DNA from: an uncultured Ruminococcus sp.
GTDB taxonomy: Bacteria; Bacillota; Clostridia; Oscillospirales; Ruminococcaceae
Direction of reading: 5' to 3'
DNA length: 55,472 bases
Assembly (NCBI RefSeq): GCF_937915125.1
Contig: NZ_CALDMP010000034.1
Location: 1-55,472, forward strand
The translations under genes and the position numbers were made by a program. Shown piece after piece: positions 25,972-35,834 of the stretch. Position 1 is the stretch's first letter. Each line of letters starts with the position of its first letter. The notes beneath the pieces are model-generated. The model searched no databases. It was not told the origin of the DNA and saw nothing but the letters and a program-made list of their open reading frames with translations.

Positions 25972-27162
25972 TTATTCCACCTCCGTAATTTCTTCATCCA
26001 CAATGACAACTCTGCCAATTCTGCGGTCTTTTGCGTATTCCCGTACCAGGTCGATGGAATCGAAAAATGCATACTCCACGATCTGCCCCTTGGCACGCAG
26101 TTCCTGGGAAACTGTCACCGCTTTCATCTCATAGCCCGGTGCAGCATAGATCACAGCATCTGCCGGCTGCACTGCTACATCCTTGTTCTTCCGCAGGATA
26201 TTGGAAACGGCATCCACATTCACTGCAAAGCCCGTTGCCGGAATATCATAGCCGAAATCAGACAGCAGCTTGTTATATCTGCCGCCGGAGAGTACCTCTT
26301 CGCCATAGCCCTCCAGATAGCCCTTGATGATTACACCTGTGTAATAATCCGCATTGTTGACCATACCCAGATCTACAGTCAGTCTGCCTGCGCCGATCAC
26401 TTCCGAAAGATCCTCGTACAGCTTACGCAGATCCATGAGGATCTCGTCAATGCGCTGGTTGGAGTACAGCTGAGATGCCTTCTCGAATACTTCCTCTCCC
26501 CCGAACAGTGCCGGCAGCTTTTTCAGTGCCGCTGCTGCTCTGGAATCTCCCATGGTATCCAGCACATCGTTCAACGCCGGGTAGTTCTTCGTCTCAATGA
26601 GATAGCGGATATTTTCCCGCTCTTCCGGTGTGGCATTCAGCTCCCGCATCAGTTCCTTGAATACTCCGGCATCGCCCAGCTCCAGAGAAAAGCTGCCGTC
26701 GCTGCACGCAGAAAGTACCTCGATAGCGGTAGTGATCATTTCCACATCTGCCATATAGGATGCAGAGCCGAGCAGTTCGATACCAGTCTGCGTGATCTCA
26801 TCGCTGCGGCCTTTCAGTGCCGGCTCGAAACGGTATACACTCTGATTATAATACAAACGCAGGGGCAGTGAAGCATCCCGGAGACGTGTGGCAACGACAC
26901 GTGCAATGGGCATAGTGGACTCCGGACGCAGCACCAGCAGACGTCCCTTGCTGTCTGTCATTTTATACAGCCGTTCCTGGGGATAATGACCGGATTCTGA
27001 CTGGAATACATCAAAGAATTCCAGTCCCGGCGTTGTCAGCTCCGAATAGCCCTTGCTGCGGAAAATGGCGTGCAGCTTATGCTCTGTCTCACGGCGCACC
27101 AGGCATTCTTCAAACAAAAAGTCCTTTGTCCCCTCCGGCGTGATCAAATCATATTTTCTCAT
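25972..27162 (-). CDS. hisZ: ATP phosphoribosyltransferase regulatory subunit
   Basis: HisZ is a histidyl-tRNA synthetase paralogue lacking aminoacylation; it activates short HisG and mediates histidine feedback. It has 396 residues. The class II core is recognisable: TPEGTKDFLFEE, motif 2-like LRPESTMPIARVVATRL with YYNQSVYRFEPALKGRSDEITQ, and SGGRYNKLLSDFG. It lacks a clear anticodon-binding domain ending. AAGGAGG precedes the ATG. It is the first gene of the his operon and lies 78 bases from the polC stop. Confidence 0.95.
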   Translation of the reverse strand: MRKYDLITPEGTKDFLFEECLVRRETEHKLHAIFRSKGYSELTTPGLEFFDVFQSESGHYPQERLYKMTDSKGRLLVLRPESTMPIARVVATRLRDASLPLRLYYNQSVYRFEPALKGRSDEITQTGIELLGSASYMADVEMITTAIEVLSACSDGSFSLELGDAGVFKELMRELNATPEERENIRYLIETKNYPALNDVLDTMGDSRAAAALKKLPALFGGEEVFEKASQLYSNQRIDEILMDLRKLYEDLSEVIGAGRLTVDLGMVNNADYYTGVIIKGYLEGYGEEVLSGGRYNKLLSDFGYDIPATGFAVNVDAVSNILRKNKDVAVQPADAVIYAAPGYEMKAVTVSQELRAKGQIVEYAFFDSIDLVREYAKDRRIGRVVIVDEEITEVE

Positions 27163-27196
27163 AGGTTCCTCCTTAACGCTTTATCATGCTAACACA

Positions 27197-27230
27197 GTAC
27201 TATAGTACCACAGAAAAATACATCTGTCAA
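27197..27230 (-). promoter_or_regulatory. his operon promoter with overlapping palindrome
   Basis: On the minus strand TTGACA (27225-27230), a perfect -35, is 17 bp from TACTAT (27202-27207). The perfect palindrome GTACTATAGTAC (27197-27208) covers the -10. Such placement suits a repressor site. Its GTACTA/TAGTAC halves recall TrpR-family operators, and a TrpR-like HisR/YerC regulator of histidine genes is known in Firmicutes; the match here is inference. No T-box is visible in the short leader. Confidence 0.65.
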
Positions 27231-27240
27231 GATTCTGTCC

Positions 27241-30200
27241 TCAAAAGAGCATCATCTGGCTGGATTTCGGCAAATCGCCCAAAGCGTTCATCTGTTCCAG
27301 GGTTTCGATTATGGTTTTTGACGCACCGCTCTGTGCCTGGAATTCTTCAATGGAAATAAAGTTCCGCTTCTGTGCCGTTTCATAGAGATTATGTGCCGCA
27401 GAAACGCCGATGCCGGGAATGGCACTGAACGGGATGCGGACTTTATTCTCCTCCACCAGATAGCGGTCAGCGTGGGACTTGTACAGATCAATGGGCAGGA
27501 ATTCGCAGCCCCGACTGAGCATTTCATTGACAATGAGCAGCGTATCCAGCAGGTCGCTTTCCTTTTTGGAACGGTCGTTGCCCTTTTCCTTCAGTTCCTC
27601 GATCTTGGCACGGACAGCGTCCTTTCCCTGCAGTGCCAGAACCGGATCGAAGTCATCTCCTCGCGTACTGAAATACACTGCATAATACGCCAGCGGATAA
27701 TAGAGCTTGAACCAGCCCAGCTTGATTGCCGCCGTAACATATGCCGCCGCATGGGCTTTCGGGAACATGTACTTGATCTTCAGGCAGCTGTCAATATACC
27801 ACTGGGGTACATTATGATCCTTGAGCATCTGCACACGTTCCGGGGTAAAGGTTTTTGGTGCCTTGCCCTTACGGGTATCCTCCATGATCTGAAACGCCTG
27901 CTTCGGCTCAACGCCTTTGTGGAGCAGGTAGGTCATGATACTGTCACGTGTTCCGATAACGTCCGAAATGGTACAAGTTCCATTGTCAATGAGGTCTTTC
28001 GCATTGCCCAGCCATACATCCGTACCATGGGACAGACCGGAGACCTGCAAAAAGTCGCTGAATTTTTTGGGTTTGGAATCCAGCAGCATTTGAATGGTAA
28101 AACCGGTTCCCATTTCCGGGATGCCAAGACTTCCCGTCTGGCAGTAGATTTCCTCCGGCGTCACGCCCAGCACAGACGCATCCGTGCACATCTGAATGAC
28201 CTTGGGATCTGTGGTGGGTACATCGTGAATGGAAATTCCCGTGGCATCCTCCAGGTGCTTATACATGGTAGGCACCACGTGACCCAGTTCGTCCAGCTTC
28301 AGAATAGTATCATGGAGCGAATGGAAGTCGAAGTGGGTCGTCAGAATATCCGACTCGGCATCATCTGCCGGATGCTGCACCGGCGTGAAGTCGTATACAT
28401 CATAGTCACTTGGTACAACGACCATACCGCCGGGATGCTGACCGGTCGTTCGCTTGATACCAGTACAGCCGATGGAAAGCCGGTTGATCTCCGTGGGGCT
28501 GCATTGTATTCCCCGTTCCTCCAGGTATTTCTTCACATAACCATAGGCAGTTTTGTCTGCAACGGCGGCAATGGTTCCCGCCTTGAACACGTTATCCCGT
28601 CCGAACAGCTCTTCTGTATAGCGATGGGCTGAGGACTGGTATTCGCCGGAGAAGTTCAGGTCAATATCCGGCGCCTTGTCGCCATCGAAGCCCAGGAAGG
28701 TCTCGAAGGGAATATCATGTCCGTCACGGTTCATTTCCGCACCGCATTCCGGACAGGTTTTCGGCGGCAGGTCGAAGCCGGAGCCGACACTGCCGTCTGT
28801 GATAAATTCACTGTGTTTGCACTTGGGACAGACATAATGGGGTGCCAGAGGATTTACCTCTGAGATACCCGCCATGGATGCCACAAAGGAAGAGCCGACG
28901 GAACCACGGGAACCAACCTGATAGCCGTGATCCACGCTGTCCCATACCAGCTTTTGGGCGATGATATACAGTACGGAGAAGCCGTGCTTGATAATGGAAG
29001 AAAGCTCACGATCCAGGCGCTTTTCTACAAGCTCCGGCATCGGATCACCGTAGATTTCCTTTGCCTTTGTGGTAGTGATACGCACCAGATCTTCCTCAGC
29101 ACCGTCGATGGTGGGCGTAAAGGTTCCCTTGGGGAACGGACGAATCTTTTCGATCTGATCGGCAATGGCATTGGTATTGGTCACAACGATCTCGTATGCC
29201 TTTTCCTTTCCCAGGTAGGAGAATTCCTCCAGCATTTCCTCTGTGGTGCGAAGATAAAGGGGTGGCTGATTTCTGGCATCCTCAAAGCCTTGTCCGGCTT
29301 GCAGGATCTCACGGTAAATGGCGTCCTCCCGATCCATGAAATGCACGTCACAGGTTGCGCAGACAGGGATTCCCAGTTCGTCACCCAGTGCAACGATACG
29401 CTTGTTGTACTCCTGCAACTCCTCCACATTGGCTGCCATACCATTGCGAATCATAAAGGCGTTGTTTCCCACAGGCTGGATTTCCAGATAATCGTAGAAT
29501 TTCGCCAGCTTTACCAATTCCTCATGGGACTTTTCCTCTACCATTGCCTGGAACAGCTCGCCGGCTTCGCAGGCACTGCCGAAAATCAGACCTTCCCGGT
29601 GCTGCATGAGCACCGACTTGGGGATGAGAGGCTTACGGTAAAAGCACTCAATATGTCCATGGGAGATCAGCTTGTAGAGATTTTTCAGACCCACATGATT
29701 GCGTACCAGAATGATCTGGTGATAGGATTTCAGCTTCTTCACATCGATTTCCTGGGTCTTGGTGTTCAGGTCGGAGAGCATGGTCGCCCCCTTGGTTTGC
29801 ACCAATCGTGTTACCAGTTCGATATAGATCTTCGCCAGCATCTGCGCATCATCCGATGCCCGGTGATGGTCGAATTTCCCCAGCTTCAATGCCTTTGCCA
29901 CGCCGTCCAGCTTATGGCGGTACAAGGTCGGCAGCATACACTTACAGAGTACCAGCGTATCCAGTGTGGCGAACTCAAATGTGATATTATGCCGTTTGCA
30001 GACATTGCGCACAAAGGTCGTATCAAACCGGGCATTATGTGCCGCCAGAACGGGATGATCGCCGCAGAATTCCATGAATTTCCGTATTGCTTCTGCTTCC
30101 TTGGGCGCATCTGCTACCATAGCATCTGTAATGCCGGTCAGTTCCACGACTTTCGGCGGAATGGAGCGTTCCGGGTTGACCATGATGTTAAAGGTATCCA

Positions 30201-31581
30201 CCACCTGCATCCCGCGCATCCGCACGGCGCCGATCTCTGTGAGACGATCCTGGGATGTGCTAAGACCAGTGGTCTCCACATCGAAAATAATGATCTCGTC
30301 CTGTAGTGTCCGGTCGCCCGGATCATCCACTACAAGCTGACGGTTCAGGTCATTGACAACATAGGCTTCGCAGCCGAAGATCACCTTGAAGTCCTTGTCC
30401 TTAAAGCCGTCCCATGTGGACATTGCCTCCGGAAATGCCTGTGCGATACCGTGGTCTGTAATGGCAATGGCTGGATGTCCCCAGTCATGGGCACGCTGCA
30501 CAAGCTTTTCGCAAGGTGTCACGCCGTCCATCTGAGACATATTGGTATGGCAGTGCAGCTCCACACGTTTTTTCGGTGCTTCGTCCATTTTACGCTGCCG
30601 CTTTACCATGACAATAGATTCCGGCTTCAGTACATCCTCCCGGGCGAATTCGTCATAGGAAATTCTGCCCAGTATCAGAAGTGTGCTGCCCTTTTTGATC
30701 TCGCCATAGGGCAGTTCGGAGATACTCTTTGTGGTATCGAATACCTTGACGAGAACAGAATAGCTGCCGTCTGTGATCTGATAGGTCAATATGGTGCGTT
30801 CGCCCCGTACCTCACGGGATTCCATGGCAAAGACATCGCCCATGACGATGATACGCTGATTCTGTACCTCCACAGCCTCCCGGATGGGCATGGGAATATC
30901 CCGGATGGGTCTGCCCTTGATGAGCACAGCGCTTCCGGGAATCACGCCCGGAATATCCTCATTCATGGCAACGCTCTGCGCCGTAGGCTTAGGCGGTTTT
31001 CCACCGCCTGCCGAAGCTGCCGGTGCCGGCGTCGGTGCCTGGAGCTGTTCCGCATGCTTCGGCAGTTCCTGTTCTGCCTTTGCGATCATCGCCTGAAATT
31101 CATCCTCTGTGACGCTGGCAGTGCCATGAAATTCCACCCGGATCTTCCGGGAGAACAGCTGCTCCATCAAGCCGGAGAAATACTCCGCCACGTGGTATTT
31201 TTCCAGAATTTCAAAGCCGCCGTTATGCAGCTGGATCTCCAGCTTGTCATCCTCAAATGTGACATCTGCTCCGTCAATGAATCCATTGACAACCGTCATT
31301 TCCCGTTTGAGTAAAATGACCAGATCCGGGAAATACGCCATGGAAAACAGCTCCGGCGCATACCGGGGATGCAGCCGCACAGCGTGGATCTCCAAGCGAA
31401 TCTCCAGTTCATGCTCCAGTGACAGCAGATCCTGCACCGGAACCAGATGGGGAAATGCAATATAAAACGAAATTTTCGTCAGGTTTTCCGAATAGGTCAT
31501 ACGTTTCAGAATGCCGTCCTGTACAGACTGCGGCATCACCGGGACATATTCCTCCAGAAACGCTGCGAAATTCAAATCCAT
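27241..31581 (-). CDS. polC: DNA polymerase III alpha subunit, PolC type
   Basis: Replicative polymerase of low-GC Gram-positives, with built-in 3'-5' proofreading exonuclease. It has 1446 residues, typical. Domain order: N-terminal region, OB fold (IIVMGDVFAMESREVRGERT), PHP (RVELHCHTNMSQMDGVT), DEDD exonuclease (IIFDVETTGLSTSQDRLTEI, later HHRASDDAQMLA), zinc motif (CPKCKHSEF with CPECGAEM), then palm and fingers (APDIDLNFSGEYQ). The ATG at 31581 has AGGAG 8 nt upstream; a GTG three codons earlier abuts that site and is rejected. It is the last gene of the pyrH-to-polC run. Confidence 0.98.
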   Translation of the reverse strand: MDLNFAAFLEEYVPVMPQSVQDGILKRMTYSENLTKISFYIAFPHLVPVQDLLSLEHELEIRLEIHAVRLHPRYAPELFSMAYFPDLVILLKREMTVVNGFIDGADVTFEDDKLEIQLHNGGFEILEKYHVAEYFSGLMEQLFSRKIRVEFHGTASVTEDEFQAMIAKAEQELPKHAEQLQAPTPAPAASAGGGKPPKPTAQSVAMNEDIPGVIPGSAVLIKGRPIRDIPMPIREAVEVQNQRIIVMGDVFAMESREVRGERTILTYQITDGSYSVLVKVFDTTKSISELPYGEIKKGSTLLILGRISYDEFAREDVLKPESIVMVKRQRKMDEAPKKRVELHCHTNMSQMDGVTPCEKLVQRAHDWGHPAIAITDHGIAQAFPEAMSTWDGFKDKDFKVIFGCEAYVVNDLNRQLVVDDPGDRTLQDEIIIFDVETTGLSTSQDRLTEIGAVRMRGMQVVDTFNIMVNPERSIPPKVVELTGITDAMVADAPKEAEAIRKFMEFCGDHPVLAAHNARFDTTFVRNVCKRHNITFEFATLDTLVLCKCMLPTLYRHKLDGVAKALKLGKFDHHRASDDAQMLAKIYIELVTRLVQTKGATMLSDLNTKTQEIDVKKLKSYHQIILVRNHVGLKNLYKLISHGHIECFYRKPLIPKSVLMQHREGLIFGSACEAGELFQAMVEEKSHEELVKLAKFYDYLEIQPVGNNAFMIRNGMAANVEELQEYNKRIVALGDELGIPVCATCDVHFMDREDAIYREILQAGQGFEDARNQPPLYLRTTEEMLEEFSYLGKEKAYEIVVTNTNAIADQIEKIRPFPKGTFTPTIDGAEEDLVRITTTKAKEIYGDPMPELVEKRLDRELSSIIKHGFSVLYIIAQKLVWDSVDHGYQVGSRGSVGSSFVASMAGISEVNPLAPHYVCPKCKHSEFITDGSVGSGFDLPPKTCPECGAEMNRDGHDIPFETFLGFDGDKAPDIDLNFSGEYQSSAHRYTEELFGRDNVFKAGTIAAVADKTAYGYVKKYLEERGIQCSPTEINRLSIGCTGIKRTTGQHPGGMVVVPSDYDVYDFTPVQHPADDAESDILTTHFDFHSLHDTILKLDELGHVVPTMYKHLEDATGISIHDVPTTDPKVIQMCTDASVLGVTPEEIYCQTGSLGIPEMGTGFTIQMLLDSKPKKFSDFLQVSGLSHGTDVWLGNAKDLIDNGTCTISDVIGTRDSIMTYLLHKGVEPKQAFQIMEDTRKGKAPKTFTPERVQMLKDHNVPQWYIDSCLKIKYMFPKAHAAAYVTAAIKLGWFKLYYPLAYYAVYFSTRGDDFDPVLALQGKDAVRAKIEELKEKGNDRSKKESDLLDTLLIVNEMLSRGCEFLPIDLYKSHADRYLVEENKVRIPFSAIPGIGVSAAHNLYETAQKRNFISIEEFQAQSGASKTIIETLEQMNALGDLPKSSQMMLF

Positions 31582-31601
31582 ATGTTCCACTCCTACTGCT
31601 C

Positions 31602-32639
31602 TTACAGTTTTTCGATCTCAGCCATAAGCTCCGGCACAATGTCCTCTTCCGGCACTTTGCGCAGAACTGTTCCCTTCCGGAACAGCACAGCACAGCCATC
31701 ACCGCCGGCAATGCCGATATCTGCTTCTCTTGCTTCACCGGGACCATTGACAACACAGCCCATAACAGCCACCTTGATATCCTTCTGGACATGCTCCAGC
31801 GCTGCTTCCACTTCCTTCGCAGTTTTCACCAGATCAATCCGTGTTCTGCCGCAGGTGGGACAGGATACGATCTGAGGGCCGCCTCGTTTGCCGATACATT
31901 TCAGAATATCCCGTGCGGCACGTATCTCCTGCACCGGGTCTTCCGTCAGGGAGACACGAATGGTTTCGCCGATGCCGTCATGGATCAGGGCACCGATACC
32001 AATGGCAGACTTGATGAGTCCCATGCGTTCTGTTCCGGCTTCGGTTACGCCCAGATGCAGCGGATAATCACACTGTTCGGCACAGAGACGGTATGCGTCG
32101 ATCATGGTATTGACATCGGAGGATTTCATGGAAATGACAATGTTGTCAAAGTCACATGCCTCCAGCATCCGCACATGTCCCATGGCACTCTCCACCAGTG
32201 CTTCTGCCGTAGGTGCACCGTATTTGGCGAGGATCTCCTTTTCCAGAGAGCCGGAATTGACACCGATTCGGATAGGAATATGCTTTTCCTGACACACACG
32301 TACAACGGCACGCACCCGATCCATACCACCGATATTCCCCGGGTTGATGCGAATCTTGTCAATACCGGCAGCAGCTGCCTCCAGTGCCAGGCGGTAGTCA
32401 AAATGGATATCTGCCACCAGCGGAATGGAGATCTTCTCCTTGATTGCCGGAATCAACGCAATGGCATCCTTGTCGGGAATGGCAGCCCGGACGATCTCAC
32501 AGCCTGCCTGTTCCAGTGCCACAGCCTGTGCCACGCTGCCCGGAATATCATCCGAACGGGTATTCAGCATGGATTGTATGTAAATATGGGTTCCGTCCAG
32601 CTTGCAGTTGCCGACGGAAACGGGTCTAACTTTTCTCAT
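31602..32639 (-). CDS. ispG: 4-hydroxy-3-methylbut-2-enyl diphosphate synthase
   Basis: Iron-sulfur enzyme of the MEP isoprenoid pathway, converting cyclic MEcPP to HMBPP. It has 345 residues. The N-terminal barrel carries SVGNCKLDGTHIYIQSM and IRINPGNIGG. The [4Fe-4S] cysteines are in VSCPTCGRTRIDL and AVMGCVVNGPGEA, followed by ADIGIAGGDG. GGAG lies 8 nt before the ATG. It works with dxr in the same operon, and both feed the undecaprenyl synthesis catalysed by UppS. Confidence 0.97.
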   Translation of the reverse strand: MRKVRPVSVGNCKLDGTHIYIQSMLNTRSDDIPGSVAQAVALEQAGCEIVRAAIPDKDAIALIPAIKEKISIPLVADIHFDYRLALEAAAAGIDKIRINPGNIGGMDRVRAVVRVCQEKHIPIRIGVNSGSLEKEILAKYGAPTAEALVESAMGHVRMLEACDFDNIVISMKSSDVNTMIDAYRLCAEQCDYPLHLGVTEAGTERMGLIKSAIGIGALIHDGIGETIRVSLTEDPVQEIRAARDILKCIGKRGGPQIVSCPTCGRTRIDLVKTAKEVEAALEHVQKDIKVAVMGCVVNGPGEAREADIGIAGGDGCAVLFRKGTVLRKVPEEDIVPELMAEIEKL

Positions 32640-32679
32640 AGGCTTAACTCCATATCATAATTTATTGAAAAATCATCAT

Positions 32680-33747
32680 TTACTGAAAAAACCGGCTGAC
32701 ATCCTGCACTGTTACCAGGATCATCAGCAAAAACAATGCTGCCATACCGATAAAATGCACCATGGCTTCCCGTTCCTTAGGAATGGGTTTCCGGCGGATT
32801 GCCTCCACCAGCAGGAACACAAAGCGGCTGCCATCCAGTCCCGGAATGGGAAGTAGATTGAACACACCCACATTCACAGTAATAAAAATAGTCAGATTCA
32901 AGACAGACTGTACCCGTTCCAGAATATTTTCCCCGGTAGACGCCGCCTGTTCAATGACACTGACAGTACCCACAGGGCCAGAGAGATCCTGTAGACTGTA
33001 CTTGCCGCTGACCAGTTCAATGAGAGACATCCAGATGAGCTTTGCAGTCGCTACCGTATCCTTCGCCGCATAAGAGACAATCGTCACCGGATTCTTGGAC
33101 TTTCCCTGCACAGCAAAATCCAGCAGACCTTCTGTATTATCGTTGTGGAATGTCACCGAATCAATGGTGATCTTCTCCCCGTCACGCTTTACGGTCACGG
33201 AAAAAGAATCTGCATCCGTGGTCTGCAATTTGTAGATCAGGTCGGTGGTAGAAAAAATGTGGCTACCGTCAATGGCGATGATCTTGTCGCCTACCTGCAA
33301 TCCGGAGCGTTCGCTTTCTGCCGCAGTAACGGTCTCGCCGGTAGTCGCATCCGTGGTCTGGGCAAACTGCGCAATGACCGTAGAGGGCACCTTTTCACTG
33401 GTGCACAGCAGCACAGCGATCAGCAGGAATCCCAGGATGATATTCATTATGGCACCGGCAAGAACAACGGTCATTCTACGCCAGACTGCCTTTTTCTCAA
33501 AGGCATTGGGGTTGTCGCTGGATTTGTCCTCCCCTTCCATGGAGCAGAAGCCTCCGATGGGAAAGAGCCGCAGGGAATATTCTGTCTCGCCCTTTTGAAA
33601 ATGGAGAATACGTGGTCCCATGCCAATGGCGAACTGATTCACCTGGATCTTGTGCAGCTTTGCCACAATAAAATGTCCGAATTCGTGAATGCCGATGATC
33701 ATGCCGAAAATAACAACGGCAATGAGAAGTGTTACGATATGCTGCAT
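32680..33747 (-). CDS. rseP: Site-2 protease RseP family zinc metalloprotease
   Basis: Intramembrane protease that cleaves membrane-bound regulators or signal peptides. It has 355 residues. The zinc motif HEFGH (His21, Glu22, His25) lies in the first membrane segment, and the second motif is PIPGLDGSR near residue 302. A PDZ domain occupies about 120-190 (GLQVGDKIIAIDGSHIFS). C-terminal membrane spans follow. It sits between dxr and ispG, the usual Firmicute arrangement. AAAGGA is 11 nt before the ATG. Confidence 0.95.
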   Translation of the reverse strand: MQHIVTLLIAVVIFGMIIGIHEFGHFIVAKLHKIQVNQFAIGMGPRILHFQKGETEYSLRLFPIGGFCSMEGEDKSSDNPNAFEKKAVWRRMTVVLAGAIMNIILGFLLIAVLLCTSEKVPSTVIAQFAQTTDATTGETVTAAESERSGLQVGDKIIAIDGSHIFSTTDLIYKLQTTDADSFSVTVKRDGEKITIDSVTFHNDNTEGLLDFAVQGKSKNPVTIVSYAAKDTVATAKLIWMSLIELVSGKYSLQDLSGPVGTVSVIEQAASTGENILERVQSVLNLTIFITVNVGVFNLLPIPGLDGSRFVFLLVEAIRRKPIPKEREAMVHFIGMAALFLLMILVTVQDVSRFFQ

Positions 33748-33765
33748 AGGTGCATGTATCCTTTC

Positions 33766-34914
33766 TTACTGCAAAATTGAAGTTCTTACGAATTCCCTTG
33801 CACGTGCATCTGCACGCATCACATCCTCATAGCAGGTGATCTCCGTCTGTGGAATGGTATCCATAGCACGCTGTGCCAGGGCACCGATCTCCAGAAATCC
33901 GATTTTCCCCTTTAAGAAAGCAGCAACAGCTTCTTCATTTGCCCCGTTGACAACGCACGGCGCAGTACCGCCCCGTGTGATTGCCGTAATTGCTGTTTGC
34001 AGACATGTAAATGTTTCCAGATCCGGCTTTTCAAAGGTCAGTGTGCCATAGTCCGTCAGCGACAGCGGCCGGGTCGGACAAGGCATCCGGTCGGGATAAA
34101 GCAGCGCATACTGGATCGGAATCTTCATATCCGGTACGCCCATTTGCGCAATGATGGAATAGTCCTGATACTCCACTGCCGAATGCACCACGCTTTGACG
34201 ATGCACCACCACCTCGATTTGTTCCGGCGTCAGGTCAAACAGCCACTTTGCCTCGATGAATTCCAGCCCCTTGTTCATGAGCGTAGAAGAATCCACTGTG
34301 ATCTTGCTTCCCATGCTCCAGTTTGGATGGTTCAAGGCATCTGCCACAGTGACATGCTCCAGTTCAGCACGTGTCTTTCCGAAGAACGGGCCGCCGGATG
34401 CAGTCAGAATAATTTTCCGCAGCTGATCCCGACGGTTTCCCTGCAAGCACTGGAAAATCGCAGAGTGCTCGCTGTCCACCGGATAGATCGCCACGCCTTT
34501 TTTCGCCGCCTGATCCATGACCAGCGAACCGCCGGCAACCAGGGTCTCCTTATTGGCAAGGGCAATGTCCAATCCGGCGGAAATGGCGGTCAGTGTAGGC
34601 AGCAGTCCCACCATGCCTACCACGGAATTGAGCAGCATATCTGCCGCCGTATCCGCAGCAATTTCACACAAGCCGTCCATACCGCAGAGCACCTGCACTG
34701 CCAGATCCGACAGCCGTTCCTTCAGCTCATGATATTTCGTTTCATCATAAATACAAACCTTTTTGGGACGCAGTTCCCGTGTCTGCCGTTCCAGCAGGTC
34801 AATGTTCCGGTTGGCAGCAAGGGCGTGGATCCGCATGTCATGTGCCTTTGCCACTTCCAACGCCTGGGTCCCGATGGATCCCGTGGACCCTAAAATTGAG
34901 ATACACTTTCCCAT
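33766..34914 (-). CDS. dxr: 1-deoxy-D-xylulose-5-phosphate reductoisomerase
   Basis: Converts DXP to MEP using NADPH, the committed MEP pathway step. It has 382 residues. The Rossmann motif ISILGSTGSIGTQ is at the N-terminus. Metal and substrate residues lie in ALANKETLVAGG, PVDSEHSAIFQCL, and LTASGGPFFG, then HPNWSMGSKITVDSSTLMNKGLE-like block. The start at 34914 has AAGGAG 9 nt upstream; the frame extends 16 codons further without a site. A perfect 12-bp hairpin lies between it and cdsA. Confidence 0.97.
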   Translation of the reverse strand: MGKCISILGSTGSIGTQALEVAKAHDMRIHALAANRNIDLLERQTRELRPKKVCIYDETKYHELKERLSDLAVQVLCGMDGLCEIAADTAADMLLNSVVGMVGLLPTLTAISAGLDIALANKETLVAGGSLVMDQAAKKGVAIYPVDSEHSAIFQCLQGNRRDQLRKIILTASGGPFFGKTRAELEHVTVADALNHPNWSMGSKITVDSSTLMNKGLEFIEAKWLFDLTPEQIEVVVHRQSVVHSAVEYQDYSIIAQMGVPDMKIPIQYALLYPDRMPCPTRPLSLTDYGTLTFEKPDLETFTCLQTAITAITRGGTAPCVVNGANEEAVAAFLKGKIGFLEIGALAQRAMDTIPQTEITCYEDVMRADARAREFVRTSILQ

Positions 34915-34959
34915 TGATGACGACTCCTTTTTCGTGCAGTGATACTGCCCTATAGTACA

Positions 34960-34996
34960 CACACGATGCAGAGCGCAAACTGCCCTGCATCGTGTG
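34960..34996 (-). other. Perfect 12-bp intercistronic hairpin between cdsA and dxr
   Basis: CACACGATGCAG (34960-34971) and CTGCATCGTGTG (34985-34996) are perfect complements with a 13-nt loop. On the minus strand the stem is followed by TGTACTATAGGG, with no U-tract, so it is not a normal terminator. It begins 20 bases after the cdsA stop and ends about 45 bases before the dxr ATG. Confidence 0.7.
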
Positions 34997-35016
34997 CTTC
35001 ATCCATAATCAAACAA

Positions 35017-35832
35017 TTATCCATAAAAGATCGGACACATACACTCCAGTGCATAAAACGCCGGAATGGTAAACAAAACGCTGTCAAAACGATCCATAAC
35101 GCCGCCGTGTCCTGGCATAATATTGCCGAAATCCTTGATTCCCTGCTGCCGCTTCAATACAGAAGCACTCAGATCACCCAGCACGCTGATCACGGCACAT
35201 ACCACCGCTGTAAAGATCAGCCACAGGTAATGCACATGAGCATGGGTGATGAGGCTATAGATCAGGGCGAATACGATCATGACCACAATATCCACCACGA
35301 TACCGCCGAAAAATCCCTCTACGGTTTTCTTGGGGCTGATCTCGGGACAGAGCTTATGCTTTCCGAAAAACGTACCTGCAAAGTAAGCGCCGGTATCTGC
35401 GATCCAGGCGGAACACAGTGCCAGAATAACGCAGGCAAGACCATACTGGCTGCCCAGCAGCAGCGCATTCAGCATATTCAGCGAGCCAGCCACCAGCAGG
35501 GTCACGGCTGCAATGAACAGGATCTCCTGATATTTCACATGCTTATGCAGTAGCACCAATTCCACAAACATGGCAATGATACAAAGAAATGTCACTGCAA
35601 TCATGGCGGATATGTTTCCATAATACTGCAAAAACGGCAGTGCAGCACCGTACACCAGTCCAGCACCCATAGAAATACGGCAGTGGAGACATTTTCCGGC
35701 ACGGTACAGTTCAAACAGGGCAATACAAATCAGTGCAGCAATGGCAAGGGGAAAGACAAATGTCTTGTGCAGAACCAGAACCAGAATTGCCAGAAAGCCC
35801 CCTACTACGCCGGAGATAATACGAATTTTCAT
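35017..35832 (-). CDS. cdsA: Phosphatidate cytidylyltransferase
   Basis: Makes CDP-diacylglycerol from phosphatidate and CTP for phospholipid synthesis; integral membrane enzyme. It has 271 residues and about seven to eight hydrophobic spans. The signature is split as ISPKKTVEGFFGG and near the C-terminus PGHGGVMDRFDSVLF. I start at 35832 because GGAGG is 9 nt upstream; the ATG two codons earlier (35838) is only 3 nt from it but overlaps the uppS stop, so it is possible. It lies between uppS and dxr. Confidence 0.95.
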   Translation of the reverse strand: MKIRIISGVVGGFLAILVLVLHKTFVFPLAIAALICIALFELYRAGKCLHCRISMGAGLVYGAALPFLQYYGNISAMIAVTFLCIIAMFVELVLLHKHVKYQEILFIAAVTLLVAGSLNMLNALLLGSQYGLACVILALCSAWIADTGAYFAGTFFGKHKLCPEISPKKTVEGFFGGIVVDIVVMIVFALIYSLITHAHVHYLWLIFTAVVCAVISVLGDLSASVLKRQQGIKDFGNIMPGHGGVMDRFDSVLFTIPAFYALECMCPIFYG

Positions 35833-35834
35833 GG

